Source: Thermomicrobium sp. CFH 73360 (GTDB taxonomy: Bacteria > Chloroflexota > Chloroflexia > Thermomicrobiales > Thermomicrobiaceae). Taken from it: a DNA stretch of 64,000 nucleotides. Positions 33,148 through 42,559 of the stretch are shown here, in pieces. A program made the position numbers and the translations under genes. The stretch covers positions 62,001 through 126,000 of the forward strand of contig NZ_JAMSLS010000001.1 of assembly GCF_023806465.1 (NCBI RefSeq), written 5' to 3'. Under the pieces are notes generated by a model, which was given only the letters and a program-made list of their open reading frames with translations, was not told the origin of the DNA and made no database searches. Every line of letters starts with the position of its first letter. Position 1 is the stretch's first letter.

Positions 33148-34542
33148 TCAGTCTGTAATCTCGCTTGCGAACTCGTCCTCGGTCTCCGTCAGTGCCTCAT
33201 CGATGATCGCAACAATCAGATCGAGTTCCTCATAGGTGACGACCAACGGCGGGGCCACGTGGACAATCTCCCAGACCCGCGTCAGCAAGCCCTTCTCATT
33301 CATCCGCCGTTCTAATGCCTTGACAAAGGCGCTGTTCCGCGGCCACTTCTCCTTTGTCGTCTTGCTCTTCACAAGCTCGATGCCGCACATCAGCCCCAGA
33401 CCACGAACGTCGCCAACGGTCGGATGGCGGAGGAGTCCCTTCAACTGCTCGAGGAGGTACTTGCCCTTCTCCGCACTTTGCTGCACCAGCCCCTCACGGT
33501 CGAAGATCTCGAGGTTCTTGAGTGCAGCGGCCGCGGCAACGGCATGACCTCCAAATGTCAGCAAGTGGCCAAGCGGAACCTCCTTCTGCTCTTGGAAGAT
33601 CTCAAACACCTTGTCCCGCACGGCCACCGCCCCCATCGGCGCGTACCCCGACGTAATTCCCTTCGCCATCGTCATCAGGTCGGGCACAACACCGAAATGC
33701 TCAGCGGCAAACATCTTCCCGGTACGGCCGAAGCCGTTGATGACCTCATCCATGATAAGCAGCACGCCGTACTTGTCGCAGATCTCCCGGAGACGCTGCC
33801 AGTACTTGGGTGAGGGAACATGGACCCCGTTCGACGTCGAGATTGGCTCACCGATCACCGCTGCAACCGTCTCGGGATCCTGGTAGAGGATCTCCTGTTC
33901 CACATAATTCGCACACATGAGATCCCCTTCCTCCCCTTCGAGCCCGAAGTCATTGCGGTACCGGTTCGGCGAGGGAACGTAGTACACCCCGTACAGAAAT
34001 GGCCCGAAGAACTTTTCGTTTCGCGATTGGGTCAGCGTCATCGCGCCATAGGTCATGCCGTGGTAGCTTCCACGTCGTGCGATGATCTTATACCGTTTCG
34101 GATAACCCCGCATCGCTTGAACTTGCTTCGCAATTTTGATCGCGCTCTCCACCGCCTCCGAACCGCCGGAACAGAAGAAGACACGGTTAAGGTCTCCAGG
34201 AAGCCGCACCGCGAGCTCGTGGGCCAGGCGAACTGTTGGCACGGTCGTATGATTGGCCGAGGACACATAGGCTACCTTTGCAGCCTGCTCGGCCATTGCT
34301 TCAGCAATTTCGCGTCGACCGTGCCCTGCGTTGACAACCCACAAGCCGGATAGACCGTCGATATACTCGCGACCGTAAACGTCGACGAGCATGCTCCCGT
34401 AAGCTCTCTCAAAGACCCGAAAACCTCGCTCCTCAGCCAAGCGAATCCATTCCGCCGAGTGGATCCAGACGTGGTGAAGCGCCTCTTGCTCAAAGTCCGG
34501 TGCCGTCTGTGGCTCCGGATGTGTGACCATCCCATCACCCAT
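33148..34542 (-). CDS. class III aminotransferase (omega-transaminase type)
   Basis: PLP fold type I transaminase, 464 residues. Features: YIDGLSGLWVVNAGHGR, FFCSGGSEAVESAIK (phosphate site), YHGMTYGAMTLTQ, IGEPISTSNGVHVPS, LIMDEVINGFGRTGKMF and the PLP lysine in MAKGITSGYAP. It is a paralogue of the product of 7693-9048, and the two have the same arrangement but distinct specificity segments. ATG at 34542 preceded by GGGGG 7 nt upstream. Likely pairs an amine or omega-amino acid with pyruvate; a single-gene unit convergent with SCO1. Confidence 0.9.
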   Translation of the reverse strand: MGDGMVTHPEPQTAPDFEQEALHHVWIHSAEWIRLAEERGFRVFERAYGSMLVDVYGREYIDGLSGLWVVNAGHGRREIAEAMAEQAAKVAYVSSANHTTVPTVRLAHELAVRLPGDLNRVFFCSGGSEAVESAIKIAKQVQAMRGYPKRYKIIARRGSYHGMTYGAMTLTQSRNEKFFGPFLYGVYYVPSPNRYRNDFGLEGEEGDLMCANYVEQEILYQDPETVAAVIGEPISTSNGVHVPSPKYWQRLREICDKYGVLLIMDEVINGFGRTGKMFAAEHFGVVPDLMTMAKGITSGYAPMGAVAVRDKVFEIFQEQKEVPLGHLLTFGGHAVAAAAALKNLEIFDREGLVQQSAEKGKYLLEQLKGLLRHPTVGDVRGLGLMCGIELVKSKTTKEKWPRNSAFVKALERRMNEKGLLTRVWEIVHVAPPLVVTYEELDLIVAIIDEALTETEDEFASEITD

Positions 34543-35190
34543 ACCGATACCCCCGCATGACTTTCCGCGGCGTATCGCCGTCCCATCTCATAAGCAAACC
34601 GGCCGGTGCAAGATTCCTCACCGTGCACCACCGATCCGCACGGTCACAGTGTCCCACAGAGCACGGAAGTCGACAAGGGACTCAAATGACGGGACTCAAT
34701 CGGCACGACCTCACTCGTCCAAGGTCGCAACGCTACGCTCAGGAGAGCTACCCTCCTGCCACTTCCACAGCCGGGATCGTCGATCGCGCGGTTTTCGGGC
34801 ATCGCCCACGAAGGAAGGTCATCAAGCATCGACTCACTGGGAAACCACCGCGAGCATAACGCGATATCCTCATTTGTCTACCGTGTGACGCTGGCGCCTG
34901 CCCCGTCGCTCTGCCCCCACAGACCTGCACCAAGTGAAAGGGACCGCCAGCGCGCTCCTCTGGGAGTTCTTGATTGACAGGGGCATGAGACGAGAAACCT
35001 GTCCCGCTCGTACTCCACGAATCTCCTGGGACCCGAGATGCTTCCAACGTGAGACAAGCTCCGTCACGATGCCCTTGCGGAGAGCGAGCGGTCAAGGACA
35101 CAGCCCCCGGTTGCCAAACCGGAGCAGGGACAGACAGAAGCAACAGTCTACCGAATTGCTTCATGTCTGAATCGATTCCATAAAAGGGTC
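34543..35190. other. intergenic region upstream of the gltB promoter, nothing recognised
   Basis: About 650 bases between the aminotransferase start and the gltB promoter. Open frames here have no family look and no good starts. No RNA gene or repeat seen. Some hold control sites for the divergent aminotransferase, but I could not place one. Confidence 0.4.
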
Positions 35191-35219
35191 TTGCGGTCGA
35201 CCGGATTGCCTGCTATAGT
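35191..35219 (+). promoter_or_regulatory. promoter of gltB
   Basis: TTGCGG (35191-35196), 17-nt spacer and TATAGT (35214-35219). Transcription from here would produce a 5' leader of about 355 nt before the gltB ATG. Confidence 0.6.
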
Positions 35220-35286
35220 ACCCAGCTGAGGTCCTCGCGGTTTCTGCCCGCGCAACGGCGCGCGAGCGATGGAGGAGGAACCGGAA

Positions 35287-35409
35287 TGGCGGCAACGGCG
35301 CGGCAAGTGCCCTCATCACAGGTTCAGCAGAGTTCCACGCTGGCGTTCTTCAGCTCTTCCCTGAGGCGTTCTGTACCTCTCAGGCCCCGGGCGAGGACGC
35401 GCAAGTAAT
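35287..35409 (+). CDS. 40-residue leader ORF of gltB
   Basis: An ATG at 35287 preceded by GGAGGAGGA at 35272-35280 (6 nt away), the best ribosome site in the leader, opens a 40-codon frame ending with TAA at 35407-35409. The peptide begins MAATARQVPSSQ and ends SVPLRPRARTRK, so it is Ser- and Arg-rich and not a recognised protein. Its stop lies in the loop of the first of two hairpins, which suggests a role in controlling leader structure by ribosome position. Confidence 0.55.
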
Positions 35410-35446
35410 TTGCGCGTCGGATAATTCCGGTCTCCCCGACCGGAAC
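35397..35446 (+). promoter_or_regulatory. tandem hairpins in the gltB leader
   Basis: Hairpin 1: GACGCGCAA (35397-35405) against TTGCGCGTC (35411-35419), nine perfect pairs, 5-nt loop containing the uORF stop. Hairpin 2: TTCCGGTC (35426-35433) against GACCGGAA (35439-35446), eight perfect pairs, 5-nt loop. No T-run follows, so these are not simple terminators. They may be RNA switches, ribosome-stalling sites or protein sites. Confidence 0.5.
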
Positions 35447-35580
35447 TCGCGACCGGGGCATTGATGTTCTCGCATTGTTTGCCACTAGGGAAATCCGTTC
35501 GCTGAAAGGTCGAATCAGCATCGCTCAGTGCATGAGTAGGAGCGACGACCTCAGCGCAGAGGGAAGGAGCTATCGACGCA

Positions 35581-38500
35581 ATGATGCGTGTGAGCAGCGA
35601 GGAACAGATCGTCGGCGCACCACTCTACCGGCCAGACTATGAGCACGACGCATGCGGTACTGGCTTCGTTGCCGACCTCAGTGGGAAACCCAGCCACGAG
35701 ATCGTTCGCTATGCGCTCGAAGCAGTCGTCAATCTCACACACCGCGGCGCCGTGTCAGCCGATGCAAAAACAGGTGACGGCGCTGGCGTGACCCTGCAAT
35801 TGCCGCGTAAGCTGCTGGTCCGGGAACTCACCCGCGTTTTGGGCGTAACGGTTGAGCCGGAGCGCCTCTCCGCAGGACTGGTCTTCCTCCCGTTCCAGGA
35901 TGCGGCAGCGAGCGAGCGCTGCAAACAGGAACTGACTGCTGCTCTCCAAGCACAGGACATCTCCGACGTTTGGTGGCGCGTGGTGCCAGTCGAGCCCACC
36001 GTGCTCGGGCAGCAAGCACGGCAGACGATGCCCCATATCGAGCAAGTCATCGCTGCCCGACCGGCGGGGATCGACGAAATGGAGTTCGAGCGCCGTCTCT
36101 ATCTGGCCCGCCGGCGAGCGGAACGCTGTGCCAAGGAGCTCGGGATCCGCGGCTTCTTCGTTCCCTCACTGTCTTGTCGAACGGTCGTCTATAAAGGCCT
36201 CTTCGTAGCACGCGATCTGGCAGCTTTTTACCGAGATCTCCAGGATCCGCTGATGGAGAGCGCTCTCGCCCTCTTCCACCAGCGGTACAGCACCAACACG
36301 TTCCCCACCTGGCAACTCGCCCAACCGTTCCGCCGGATCGCGCACAACGGTGAGATTAACACCCTCCAAGGGAACCGCAACTGGATGCGCGCCCGCGAGC
36401 CGGAACTCTCGTCGCCGCTATGGGGCGACCGACTTTCAGAGCTGCTGCCGTTAATCGATCCTGAGGGTTCCGACTCGATGAGCCTGGATCAAGTGCTCGA
36501 ACTCCTGGAACTCTCAGGCAGAGACATCGTTCACGCCGTCGCCATGCTCATCCCGGAGGCGTGGGAGCATATGGATGATCTCGCCCCCGAGGTGCGCGCA
36601 TTCTTGGATTACCATGCAGGGCTCATGGAGCCTTGGGACGGTCCCGCAGCGATCGCCTTTACTGATGGGCGCGTCGCTGGCGCGGTCCTCGACCGTAACG
36701 GTTTGCGACCAGCCCGCTACTCAATTACCGAGGACGGACTGGTCGTGCTTGCGAGCGAAGTAGGTGTCATTGATCTCTCCACACGCCACGTCATCGAACG
36801 TGGTCGCCTCGGCCCAGGGCAGATGCTCGTTGCCGACACAGCGACCGGCACAGTGTACCGGAACCATGAGATCAAACAGCTCCTCGCAGTCCGGCGTCCT
36901 TACGGGGAATGGATCGCTCAGCACCGCGTGCACTTGGTGCCGAGCTCGGTCGGCGGAAACGGACACGAGGTTGAGGAGCACGATTGGCTTCGTCGGCAGG
37001 TCGCCTTCGGCTTTACCGCGGAAGATCAGCGGCTTGTCGTCCAACCAATGGCCGTGGAGGGCAAAGAACCGCTGTGGTCGATGGGCGACGACACTCCCCT
37101 CGCTGTTCTCTCGGAGTTACCGCGCCCATTGGCCCACTTTTTCCGCCAGCGCTTTGCTCAGGTAACAAACCCGCCAATCGACTCACTCCGTGAAAAGTTG
37201 GTCATGTCGCTTGATGTTTATCTAGGACCGCGCGCCAGTCTCCTGACCGAAACGCCGGAGCACGCACGGCTCCTCCATTTGCCGAGCCCAATCTTGCTCG
37301 AGGAGCAGCTGGCTGCGCTCGCGAATCATCCAGAGCTGAAAGCTCGAACACTGCGCGCGGTCTTCAAGGTCGCAGACGGGCCAGCCGGACTGGAGCAAGC
37401 GTTGGCCGAGCTCCTTCGTTGCGCTGAGCAGGCGATTGCTGAGGGCGTCAGCATCCTCATCCTGAGCGATCGTGATGTCGATGCCACGCATGCACCGATC
37501 CCCATGCCGCTTGCTGTCGGCGCCGTGCACCACCACCTGATTCGGGCCGGCAAGCGGATGCGTGCCTCAATCGTCTGCGACACCGGTGATGTCTGGGATG
37601 TACACCAGGCCGCGGTCCTCATCGGATATGGTGCAGCAGCAGTTCATCCGTATCTGGCGCTGCATGTCGCCCGCAGTTTCGCTGGCACCCGCGGCGCTGA
37701 CCAGCTCTCTGCTGACGAGCTCGCGAAGCGCTATGTGAAGCAGCTCGAGTATGGGCTCTTGAAGATCATGTCGAAGATGGGGATCTCCACACTTGCAAGC
37801 TATCAGGGTGCTCAACTGTTCGAGATCCTTGGTCTGTCCCAGGACGTCGTCGATCAGTTCTTCACCGGAACTCCGTCGCGTCTGGGTGGGCTCGACCTGG
37901 CGGGAATTGCCGAGCGCGCGCTCCAGCGACATGCCTCTGCCTTCACAGAGCCGATCGATCGGCTACCCGACTGGGGCTTTGTCCGCTTCCGCAAGGATGG
38001 TGAGTACCATGCTTTCAGCCCGACAAACGTCCGGGCACTCCAGCAGGCAGCCCAGACCGGTGATCGTGAGGCCTACCGGCAGTACGTGCAGCTGGTACAG
38101 GATCGGCGCCCAATGGCCTTGCGTGATCTCCTGACTTTCCGTCCGACACAGCCCATTCCACTTGACGAAGTCGAGCCAGCAGAGGAGATCCGCAAACGGT
38201 TCGTTGTGACGGCAATGTCCTTGGGAGCGCTCTCACCAGAGGCACACCGGACCCTTGCTATCGCCATGAACCGGATCGGAGCGCGCTCGAACTGCGGCGA
38301 AGGTGGCGAGGATCCTGACTGGTACTACGAGGAAGGGACTGATGTCCCGCACAACAAGATCAAACAGGTTGCCAGTGCACGCTTCGGTGTGACGGCCGAG
38401 TACCTCGTGCGGGCAGAGGAATTGGAGATCAAAATCGCCCAGGGATCCAAGCCCGGGGAGGGTGGACAGCTGCCCGCGCACAAGGTGACAGCGATCATCG

Positions 38501-40107
38501 CCCGCTTCCGTCATGCGATTCCTGGCATCCAGCTGATCTCGCCGCCACCGCACCATGATATTTACAGCATTGAAGACTTGGCTCAGCTGATCTACGACCT
38601 CAAGATGGTCAATCCGCGCGCGCGGGTCGGCGTCAAGCTGGTGGCCGAAGCCGGCGTGGGCACCATCGCGGCTGGTGTTGCCAAAGCCCATGCCGACTAC
38701 ATCCTCATTAGCGGCCATAGCGGCGGCACAGGTGCCTCGCCACTCTCTTCGATCAAGTATGCAGGTGTCCCATGGGAACTCGGTCTGGCCGAAACCCAGC
38801 AGACGCTTGTCCTCAACGACCTGCGTAGCCGAGTGCGACTGCGGACCGATGGCGGTCTGCAAACGGCACGAGACATCGTGATCGCGGCCTTACTCGGTGC
38901 GGAGGAGTTCGGATTTGGCTCTGCTGCACTCGTCGCCATCGGTTGTGACATGGCACGACAGTGCCACCTCAACACGTGCCCGACCGGTATCGCGACACAG
39001 CGCGAAGATCTCCGTAAGCGGTTCGCTGGCAAGCCGGAGCACGTGATCAACTTCTTCACGCTCCTGGTCGAGGAAGTACGGGAGTATCTCGCCATGCTGG
39101 GAGCCCGGCGCCTGGACGACATCGTTGGACGCGTCGAGTTGCTCTCCGTTATGGACCAACTCGACGGACCAGCCGCAACGCTCGATCTCCAGCCGTTGCT
39201 CGCGGTACCAGCCGATCCGAACGCTCCGCGTCGGTGTCTGTATGACCGGAATATCTTCCATGACCTCACCGGGCCGGCCCTCGACGAATGGCTGCTTGAG
39301 CAGGCACGTCCGGCATTCGAGCAGCGCCAGCCAGTCCGCATCAGCACGACGGTACGAAATCACAATCGGGCGGTTGGCGGCCGTCTGGCCGGGGAACTCG
39401 CGCTGCGCTTTGGCAGGGAGCGTGCACCTGAAGGTCTTGTCACCGTCGAACTCACCGGCCAGGCTGGTCAGAGTTTCGGCGCCTGGTGCTGGCACGGCCT
39501 GACACTCATCCTGAATGGTGAGGCCAATGACTACGTTGGGAAGGGCATGGGTGGCGGCACGATCATCGTTCGCTCCCCCGAACCCCCCGCCGACACGAAC
39601 CGGCCGCATGTTCTTGTCGGGAACACGGTGCTCTACGGTGCGACTGGCGGAGAACTTTTCGTTGCCGGACAAGCTGGTGAACGCTTCGCGGTCCGCAACT
39701 CCGGCGCCATTGCAGTAGTTGAGGGTGTCGGTGATCACGGTTGCGAGTACATGACCGGTGGCGTTGTCGTCGTCCTTGGTCCAACTGGGCGGAACTTCGC
39801 AGCCGGTATGACGAACGGCGTCGCCTTTGTCTTCGACCCAGAAGGTGTCTTCCCAGGACGCCTGAACCGCGAGTATGTGCAGTTGGAGCGCCTGAGTGCC
39901 GAAGACGAGGAGATGCTTCGCACCCTCATTGCCAAGCATGTCGCTTTCACCAGCAGCCAACGCGGCCGCGAGATTTTGGAACGATGGGACGAGTTGCGCA
40001 CCGCCTTCTGGAAGGTGGCTCCACATCCTCCGATCGAAGCAGTCGAGGAGCGCCCGACACGGCGCGTGCGCGAGCGACCCGTCGAGGCCCGAGCTGTTGC
40101 AGACTGA
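35581..40107 (+). CDS. gltB: glutamate synthase large subunit
   Basis: Makes two glutamates from glutamine and 2-oxoglutarate. Residues 1-24 are a propeptide; Cys25 (DACGTGFVAD) is the N-terminal nucleophile of the class II amidotransferase domain (to about 430). The central domain and FMN domain follow, with AEAGVGTIAAGVAKAHADYILISGHSGGTGASPL. The 3Fe-4S site is CDMARQCHLNTCPTGIATQ, and the GXGXG beta-helix domain ends the protein (GGTIIVRSPEP, NTVLYGATGGELFVAGQAGERFAVRNSG). 1508 residues, normal length. ATG at 35581 or 35584, with GGAAGGAG upstream. No small subunit gltD is adjacent; the reductant may be ferredoxin or an unlinked GltD. The leader uORF and hairpins may control it. Confidence 0.96.
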   Translation: MMRVSSEEQIVGAPLYRPDYEHDACGTGFVADLSGKPSHEIVRYALEAVVNLTHRGAVSADAKTGDGAGVTLQLPRKLLVRELTRVLGVTVEPERLSAGLVFLPFQDAAASERCKQELTAALQAQDISDVWWRVVPVEPTVLGQQARQTMPHIEQVIAARPAGIDEMEFERRLYLARRRAERCAKELGIRGFFVPSLSCRTVVYKGLFVARDLAAFYRDLQDPLMESALALFHQRYSTNTFPTWQLAQPFRRIAHNGEINTLQGNRNWMRAREPELSSPLWGDRLSELLPLIDPEGSDSMSLDQVLELLELSGRDIVHAVAMLIPEAWEHMDDLAPEVRAFLDYHAGLMEPWDGPAAIAFTDGRVAGAVLDRNGLRPARYSITEDGLVVLASEVGVIDLSTRHVIERGRLGPGQMLVADTATGTVYRNHEIKQLLAVRRPYGEWIAQHRVHLVPSSVGGNGHEVEEHDWLRRQVAFGFTAEDQRLVVQPMAVEGKEPLWSMGDDTPLAVLSELPRPLAHFFRQRFAQVTNPPIDSLREKLVMSLDVYLGPRASLLTETPEHARLLHLPSPILLEEQLAALANHPELKARTLRAVFKVADGPAGLEQALAELLRCAEQAIAEGVSILILSDRDVDATHAPIPMPLAVGAVHHHLIRAGKRMRASIVCDTGDVWDVHQAAVLIGYGAAAVHPYLALHVARSFAGTRGADQLSADELAKRYVKQLEYGLLKIMSKMGISTLASYQGAQLFEILGLSQDVVDQFFTGTPSRLGGLDLAGIAERALQRHASAFTEPIDRLPDWGFVRFRKDGEYHAFSPTNVRALQQAAQTGDREAYRQYVQLVQDRRPMALRDLLTFRPTQPIPLDEVEPAEEIRKRFVVTAMSLGALSPEAHRTLAIAMNRIGARSNCGEGGEDPDWYYEEGTDVPHNKIKQVASARFGVTAEYLVRAEELEIKIAQGSKPGEGGQLPAHKVTAIIARFRHAIPGIQLISPPPHHDIYSIEDLAQLIYDLKMVNPRARVGVKLVAEAGVGTIAAGVAKAHADYILISGHSGGTGASPLSSIKYAGVPWELGLAETQQTLVLNDLRSRVRLRTDGGLQTARDIVIAALLGAEEFGFGSAALVAIGCDMARQCHLNTCPTGIATQREDLRKRFAGKPEHVINFFTLLVEEVREYLAMLGARRLDDIVGRVELLSVMDQLDGPAATLDLQPLLAVPADPNAPRRCLYDRNIFHDLTGPALDEWLLEQARPAFEQRQPVRISTTVRNHNRAVGGRLAGELALRFGRERAPEGLVTVELTGQAGQSFGAWCWHGLTLILNGEANDYVGKGMGGGTIIVRSPEPPADTNRPHVLVGNTVLYGATGGELFVAGQAGERFAVRNSGAIAVVEGVGDHGCEYMTGGVVVVLGPTGRNFAAGMTNGVAFVFDPEGVFPGRLNREYVQLERLSAEDEEMLRTLIAKHVAFTSSQRGREILERWDELRTAFWKVAPHPPIEAVEERPTRRVRERPVEARAVAD

Positions 40108-40129
40108 CCTCCCATCCATCCCATGCCGC

Positions 40130-40164
40130 AACCGGCCCGCGGGGGATCTCCCCGCGGGCCGGTT
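40130..40164. terminator. strong bidirectional hairpin between gltB and glnK
   Basis: A perfect 15-bp inverted repeat, AACCGGCCCGCGGGG (40130-40144) and its complement (40150-40164), with a 5-nt loop, 22 nt after the gltB stop and 29 nt before the glnK end. There is no long T-run on either side, so it may work as a shared roadblock, rho-independent weak terminator or mRNA 3' end stabiliser. Confidence 0.65.
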
Positions 40165-40193
40165 GGTGGGTGGGGATGGGTTCTTGGATGAAT

Positions 40194-40544
40194 TCATGCG
40201 ACTGGTGTCACCGCAGCTTCGTCACGTTCTCCAGTCCGGATTCGGTAAACACGCTCCACCGGTAGGACGAAAATCTTGCCGTCCCCCACCTGTCCGGTCC
40301 GAGCGGCTTCCAGAATCGCCTGCACGGTCGGCTCCACGAAGTGATCGGACACGCCGATATCGAGGCGCACTTTTGGCGTCAGTTCCATTTTCACGGTCAT
40401 GCCACGATACGTTTCAACCTGTTCCATCTCCCCGCCGTGTCCTTGAGCAGCTGAAATCGTCAGGCCACGCACCTCAGCGCGAAACAATGCTTCCAAGACG
40501 TCGTTCAACTTTTCGGGTCGGATGATCGCTACGATCAGCTTCAT
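40194..40544 (-). CDS. glnK: PII family nitrogen regulatory protein, atypical T-loop
   Basis: Trimeric sensor of ATP, ADP and 2-oxoglutarate that controls the ammonium transporter. E. coli GlnB numbering fits without gaps from residue 34 to 107. K58, T83, G87, G89, K90, R101 and R103 (ATP site) are conserved. The T-loop differs: Gln39 is Glu, Arg38 is Gly, and the uridylylated Tyr51 is Val (Tyr46 is kept), in SAAQGHGGEMEQVETYRGMTV. So GlnD-type uridylylation at Tyr51 cannot occur. 116 residues. ATGA overlap with amt upstream, the classical amtB-glnK pair. Confidence 0.93.
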   Translation of the reverse strand: MKLIVAIIRPEKLNDVLEALFRAEVRGLTISAAQGHGGEMEQVETYRGMTVKMELTPKVRLDIGVSDHFVEPTVQAILEAARTGQVGDGKIFVLPVERVYRIRTGERDEAAVTPVA

Positions 40545-41833
40545 GCACTTCCTCCAACTTGCTTGACCTTTGGTCCCACGCGTACACCACTCTCCACTGC
40601 CCGTACTGTGGGCAAGAGAAGGATCGCTCCTTCACCGCTCGTGTACGCCTGCTCACCGTGCTCGCTGACATCCAGACCGAGCCGTTCAGCGAGATCCGGC
40701 ACCCGAAGCGCCGTGACCGCAGCGATCGCCCGGAGGATCACGAACGTCCCAACCGCGGTATACGCCGCGACCGCAAAGACAGCAACCGCTTGGATCACCA
40801 CTTGCATGGGATTACCAAAGAGCAGCCCGTTTGTCACCCCGTTCCAGGATTCCTGGGCAAAGACTCCTGTGAGTAGCGCTCCGGTCAGGCCGCCCACCCC
40901 GTGAGCCGCGAAGACGTCCAGGGAATCGTCCAAGCGGGTACGAGCCCGCCACACCAGAGCGAAGTAACTTGGAAACGCGGCGAGTGCACCGAGCGCGATT
41001 GCCGACAGCGGTGCGACGAAACCAGCCGCAGGGGTAATCGCCACCAATCCAACGACGATCGCCGTCGCCACACCGACAGCTGTCACCTTCCCAGTCCGAA
41101 CCACGTCCAAGAGCATCCACACGAGTGCTGTGCCCATTGGAGCAAGCATCGTGTTCGTGAACGCGAGTGCTGCTGATTCATTTGCAGCAAGAGCACTCCC
41201 TGCGTTAAAGCCGAACCACCCGAGCCACAGGAGTGCTGCACCAAGCAGGGTAAAGGGGATATGGTGCGGCAGGATCGCCTGACGACCGTAGTCACGTCGC
41301 TGGCCGAGCACCAGCGCGCCGACGGCAGCCGCCACACCGGCATTCACGTGAACCACCGTTCCCCCGGCAAAGTCGAGTGCCCCGAGGTTCGCCAACCAAC
41401 CGCCGCCCCAGACCCAGTGAGCAATTGGTGCGTAGATGAGTACCGCCCACAGGGCAAGAAACACGAGGTACGGACCGAAGCGCATACGTTCGACGAGTGC
41501 CCCGCTGATCAATGCCGCCGTGATGATGGCAAAAGTCGCCTGGAAACTCATGAAGAGGACGTGAGGAATTTGTCCTTGCGCAGCCAGATCGACACCACGC
41601 AGCAGTGCAAAGGACAAGTCACCAATGACCGGAAGTCCCGGTGCAAAGGCGAGGGAATACCCGAGGAACGCCCAAGTAAGACCAACGAGGGGGAGTGCCG
41701 CAAAACTCATCATCAGCGTGTTCAGCACGTTCTTTGAGCGAACCAGCCCGCCATAAAAGAAGCCAAGTGCCGGTGTCATGAGGAGAACCAATGCCGTGGA
41801 GATCAGCATCCAGGCAATCGCACCATCGCTCAT
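40541..41833 (-). CDS. amt: ammonium transporter Amt
   Basis: Trimeric channel-like ammonium importer. Eleven hydrophobic helices; hallmark motifs include FFYGGLVRSKN, the Phe gate region and the FAGGTVVHVNAGVAA segment with the conserved His, plus AHGVGGLTGALLTGVFA with the second pore His. About 430 residues from the ATG ending at 41833 (GGGAG about 8 nt upstream). The C-terminal cytosolic tail ends in a basic RVGPKVKQVGGSA. Stop overlaps the glnK start, the usual coupled amt-glnK unit. No GlnK-interacting motif could be identified because the T-loop of the partner is altered. Confidence 0.95.
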   Translation of the reverse strand: MSDGAIAWMLISTALVLLMTPALGFFYGGLVRSKNVLNTLMMSFAALPLVGLTWAFLGYSLAFAPGLPVIGDLSFALLRGVDLAAQGQIPHVLFMSFQATFAIITAALISGALVERMRFGPYLVFLALWAVLIYAPIAHWVWGGGWLANLGALDFAGGTVVHVNAGVAAAVGALVLGQRRDYGRQAILPHHIPFTLLGAALLWLGWFGFNAGSALAANESAALAFTNTMLAPMGTALVWMLLDVVRTGKVTAVGVATAIVVGLVAITPAAGFVAPLSAIALGALAAFPSYFALVWRARTRLDDSLDVFAAHGVGGLTGALLTGVFAQESWNGVTNGLLFGNPMQVVIQAVAVFAVAAYTAVGTFVILRAIAAVTALRVPDLAERLGLDVSEHGEQAYTSGEGAILLLPTVRAVESGVRVGPKVKQVGGSA

Positions 41834-42559
41834 CGTCGAGCTCCCTTCCGCTGCACCGTCGCAGCTCATCGAGTGCGGTACGAACGACTCCCGGCGAACG
41901 TGGAGGCATCACATGCGGAGGTTCTCGGGTCCGAGACCGAATGGCCTTCGCCATCGCCGTCACCCCCTTCCGTTCGTGCAGCGTACCGAAGCGGGGAGTG
42001 CAGTGCTCAGGCACCACGCGCAATCTGGCTCGGCCCTTTTGTGCACGACGCATAGTTCCACGCGACCCGGAGGCGACCAGTATTCCGCATACGTGCTACG
42101 ACACGGAAAACGAACGCACTCTCCCGCTGAGAGGAGGCTCTTCACCCCCCGAGTGTTGGCGCATGACGCAACTGCTCGCTTTCCCCAGGCTAAGAAACCC
42201 CAACTCGGAGAGGAACACGAACTCTCAGAAGCGATCCCCGGAGGATCACCCACAGGCTTGCACTGTGCTCGCAAGCCCAGGTGGTATGGAAAATCGTCGT
42301 TCGATCATCAAGACGCCGCGAGAGAACGTCCCAAGAACTTGAGACGGCAGCCCAGAAATCGCGAGGGGTTGCATCGTCCGCAGAGCCGGAGTATCCACTG
42401 GTTGTTTGGGAACATGCCACTCGATCGATGACCTTTGCCGTTCCCGATCGGGAGCAAAACATCGCCACCGTTCCGAGAGCCCCGCTGGCTGTTCTGCACT
42501 CATGAACAACTCAGTGTCCAGGCGTTCTTCAGCGCTACACTTGCCGAGGGAGGCGAGGA
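41834..42559. other. intergenic region between amt and the MFS gene, no gene recognised
   Basis: About 725 bases of non-coding-looking sequence. Both flanking genes start here, divergently, so each promoter should lie within it, but I could not find a good TTGACA/TATAAT pair. The open frames here have irregular codon use. Confidence 0.4.

Noticed and set aside
34748-35164. 138-codon minus-strand ORF in the gltB upstream gap
   Set aside because: No ribosome site or family pattern, irregular composition; treated as non-coding.
38890-40197. 435-codon open frame on the minus strand opposite gltB
   Set aside because: It is a high-GC shadow frame with no domain look, fully antisense to gltB, which is strongly supported.
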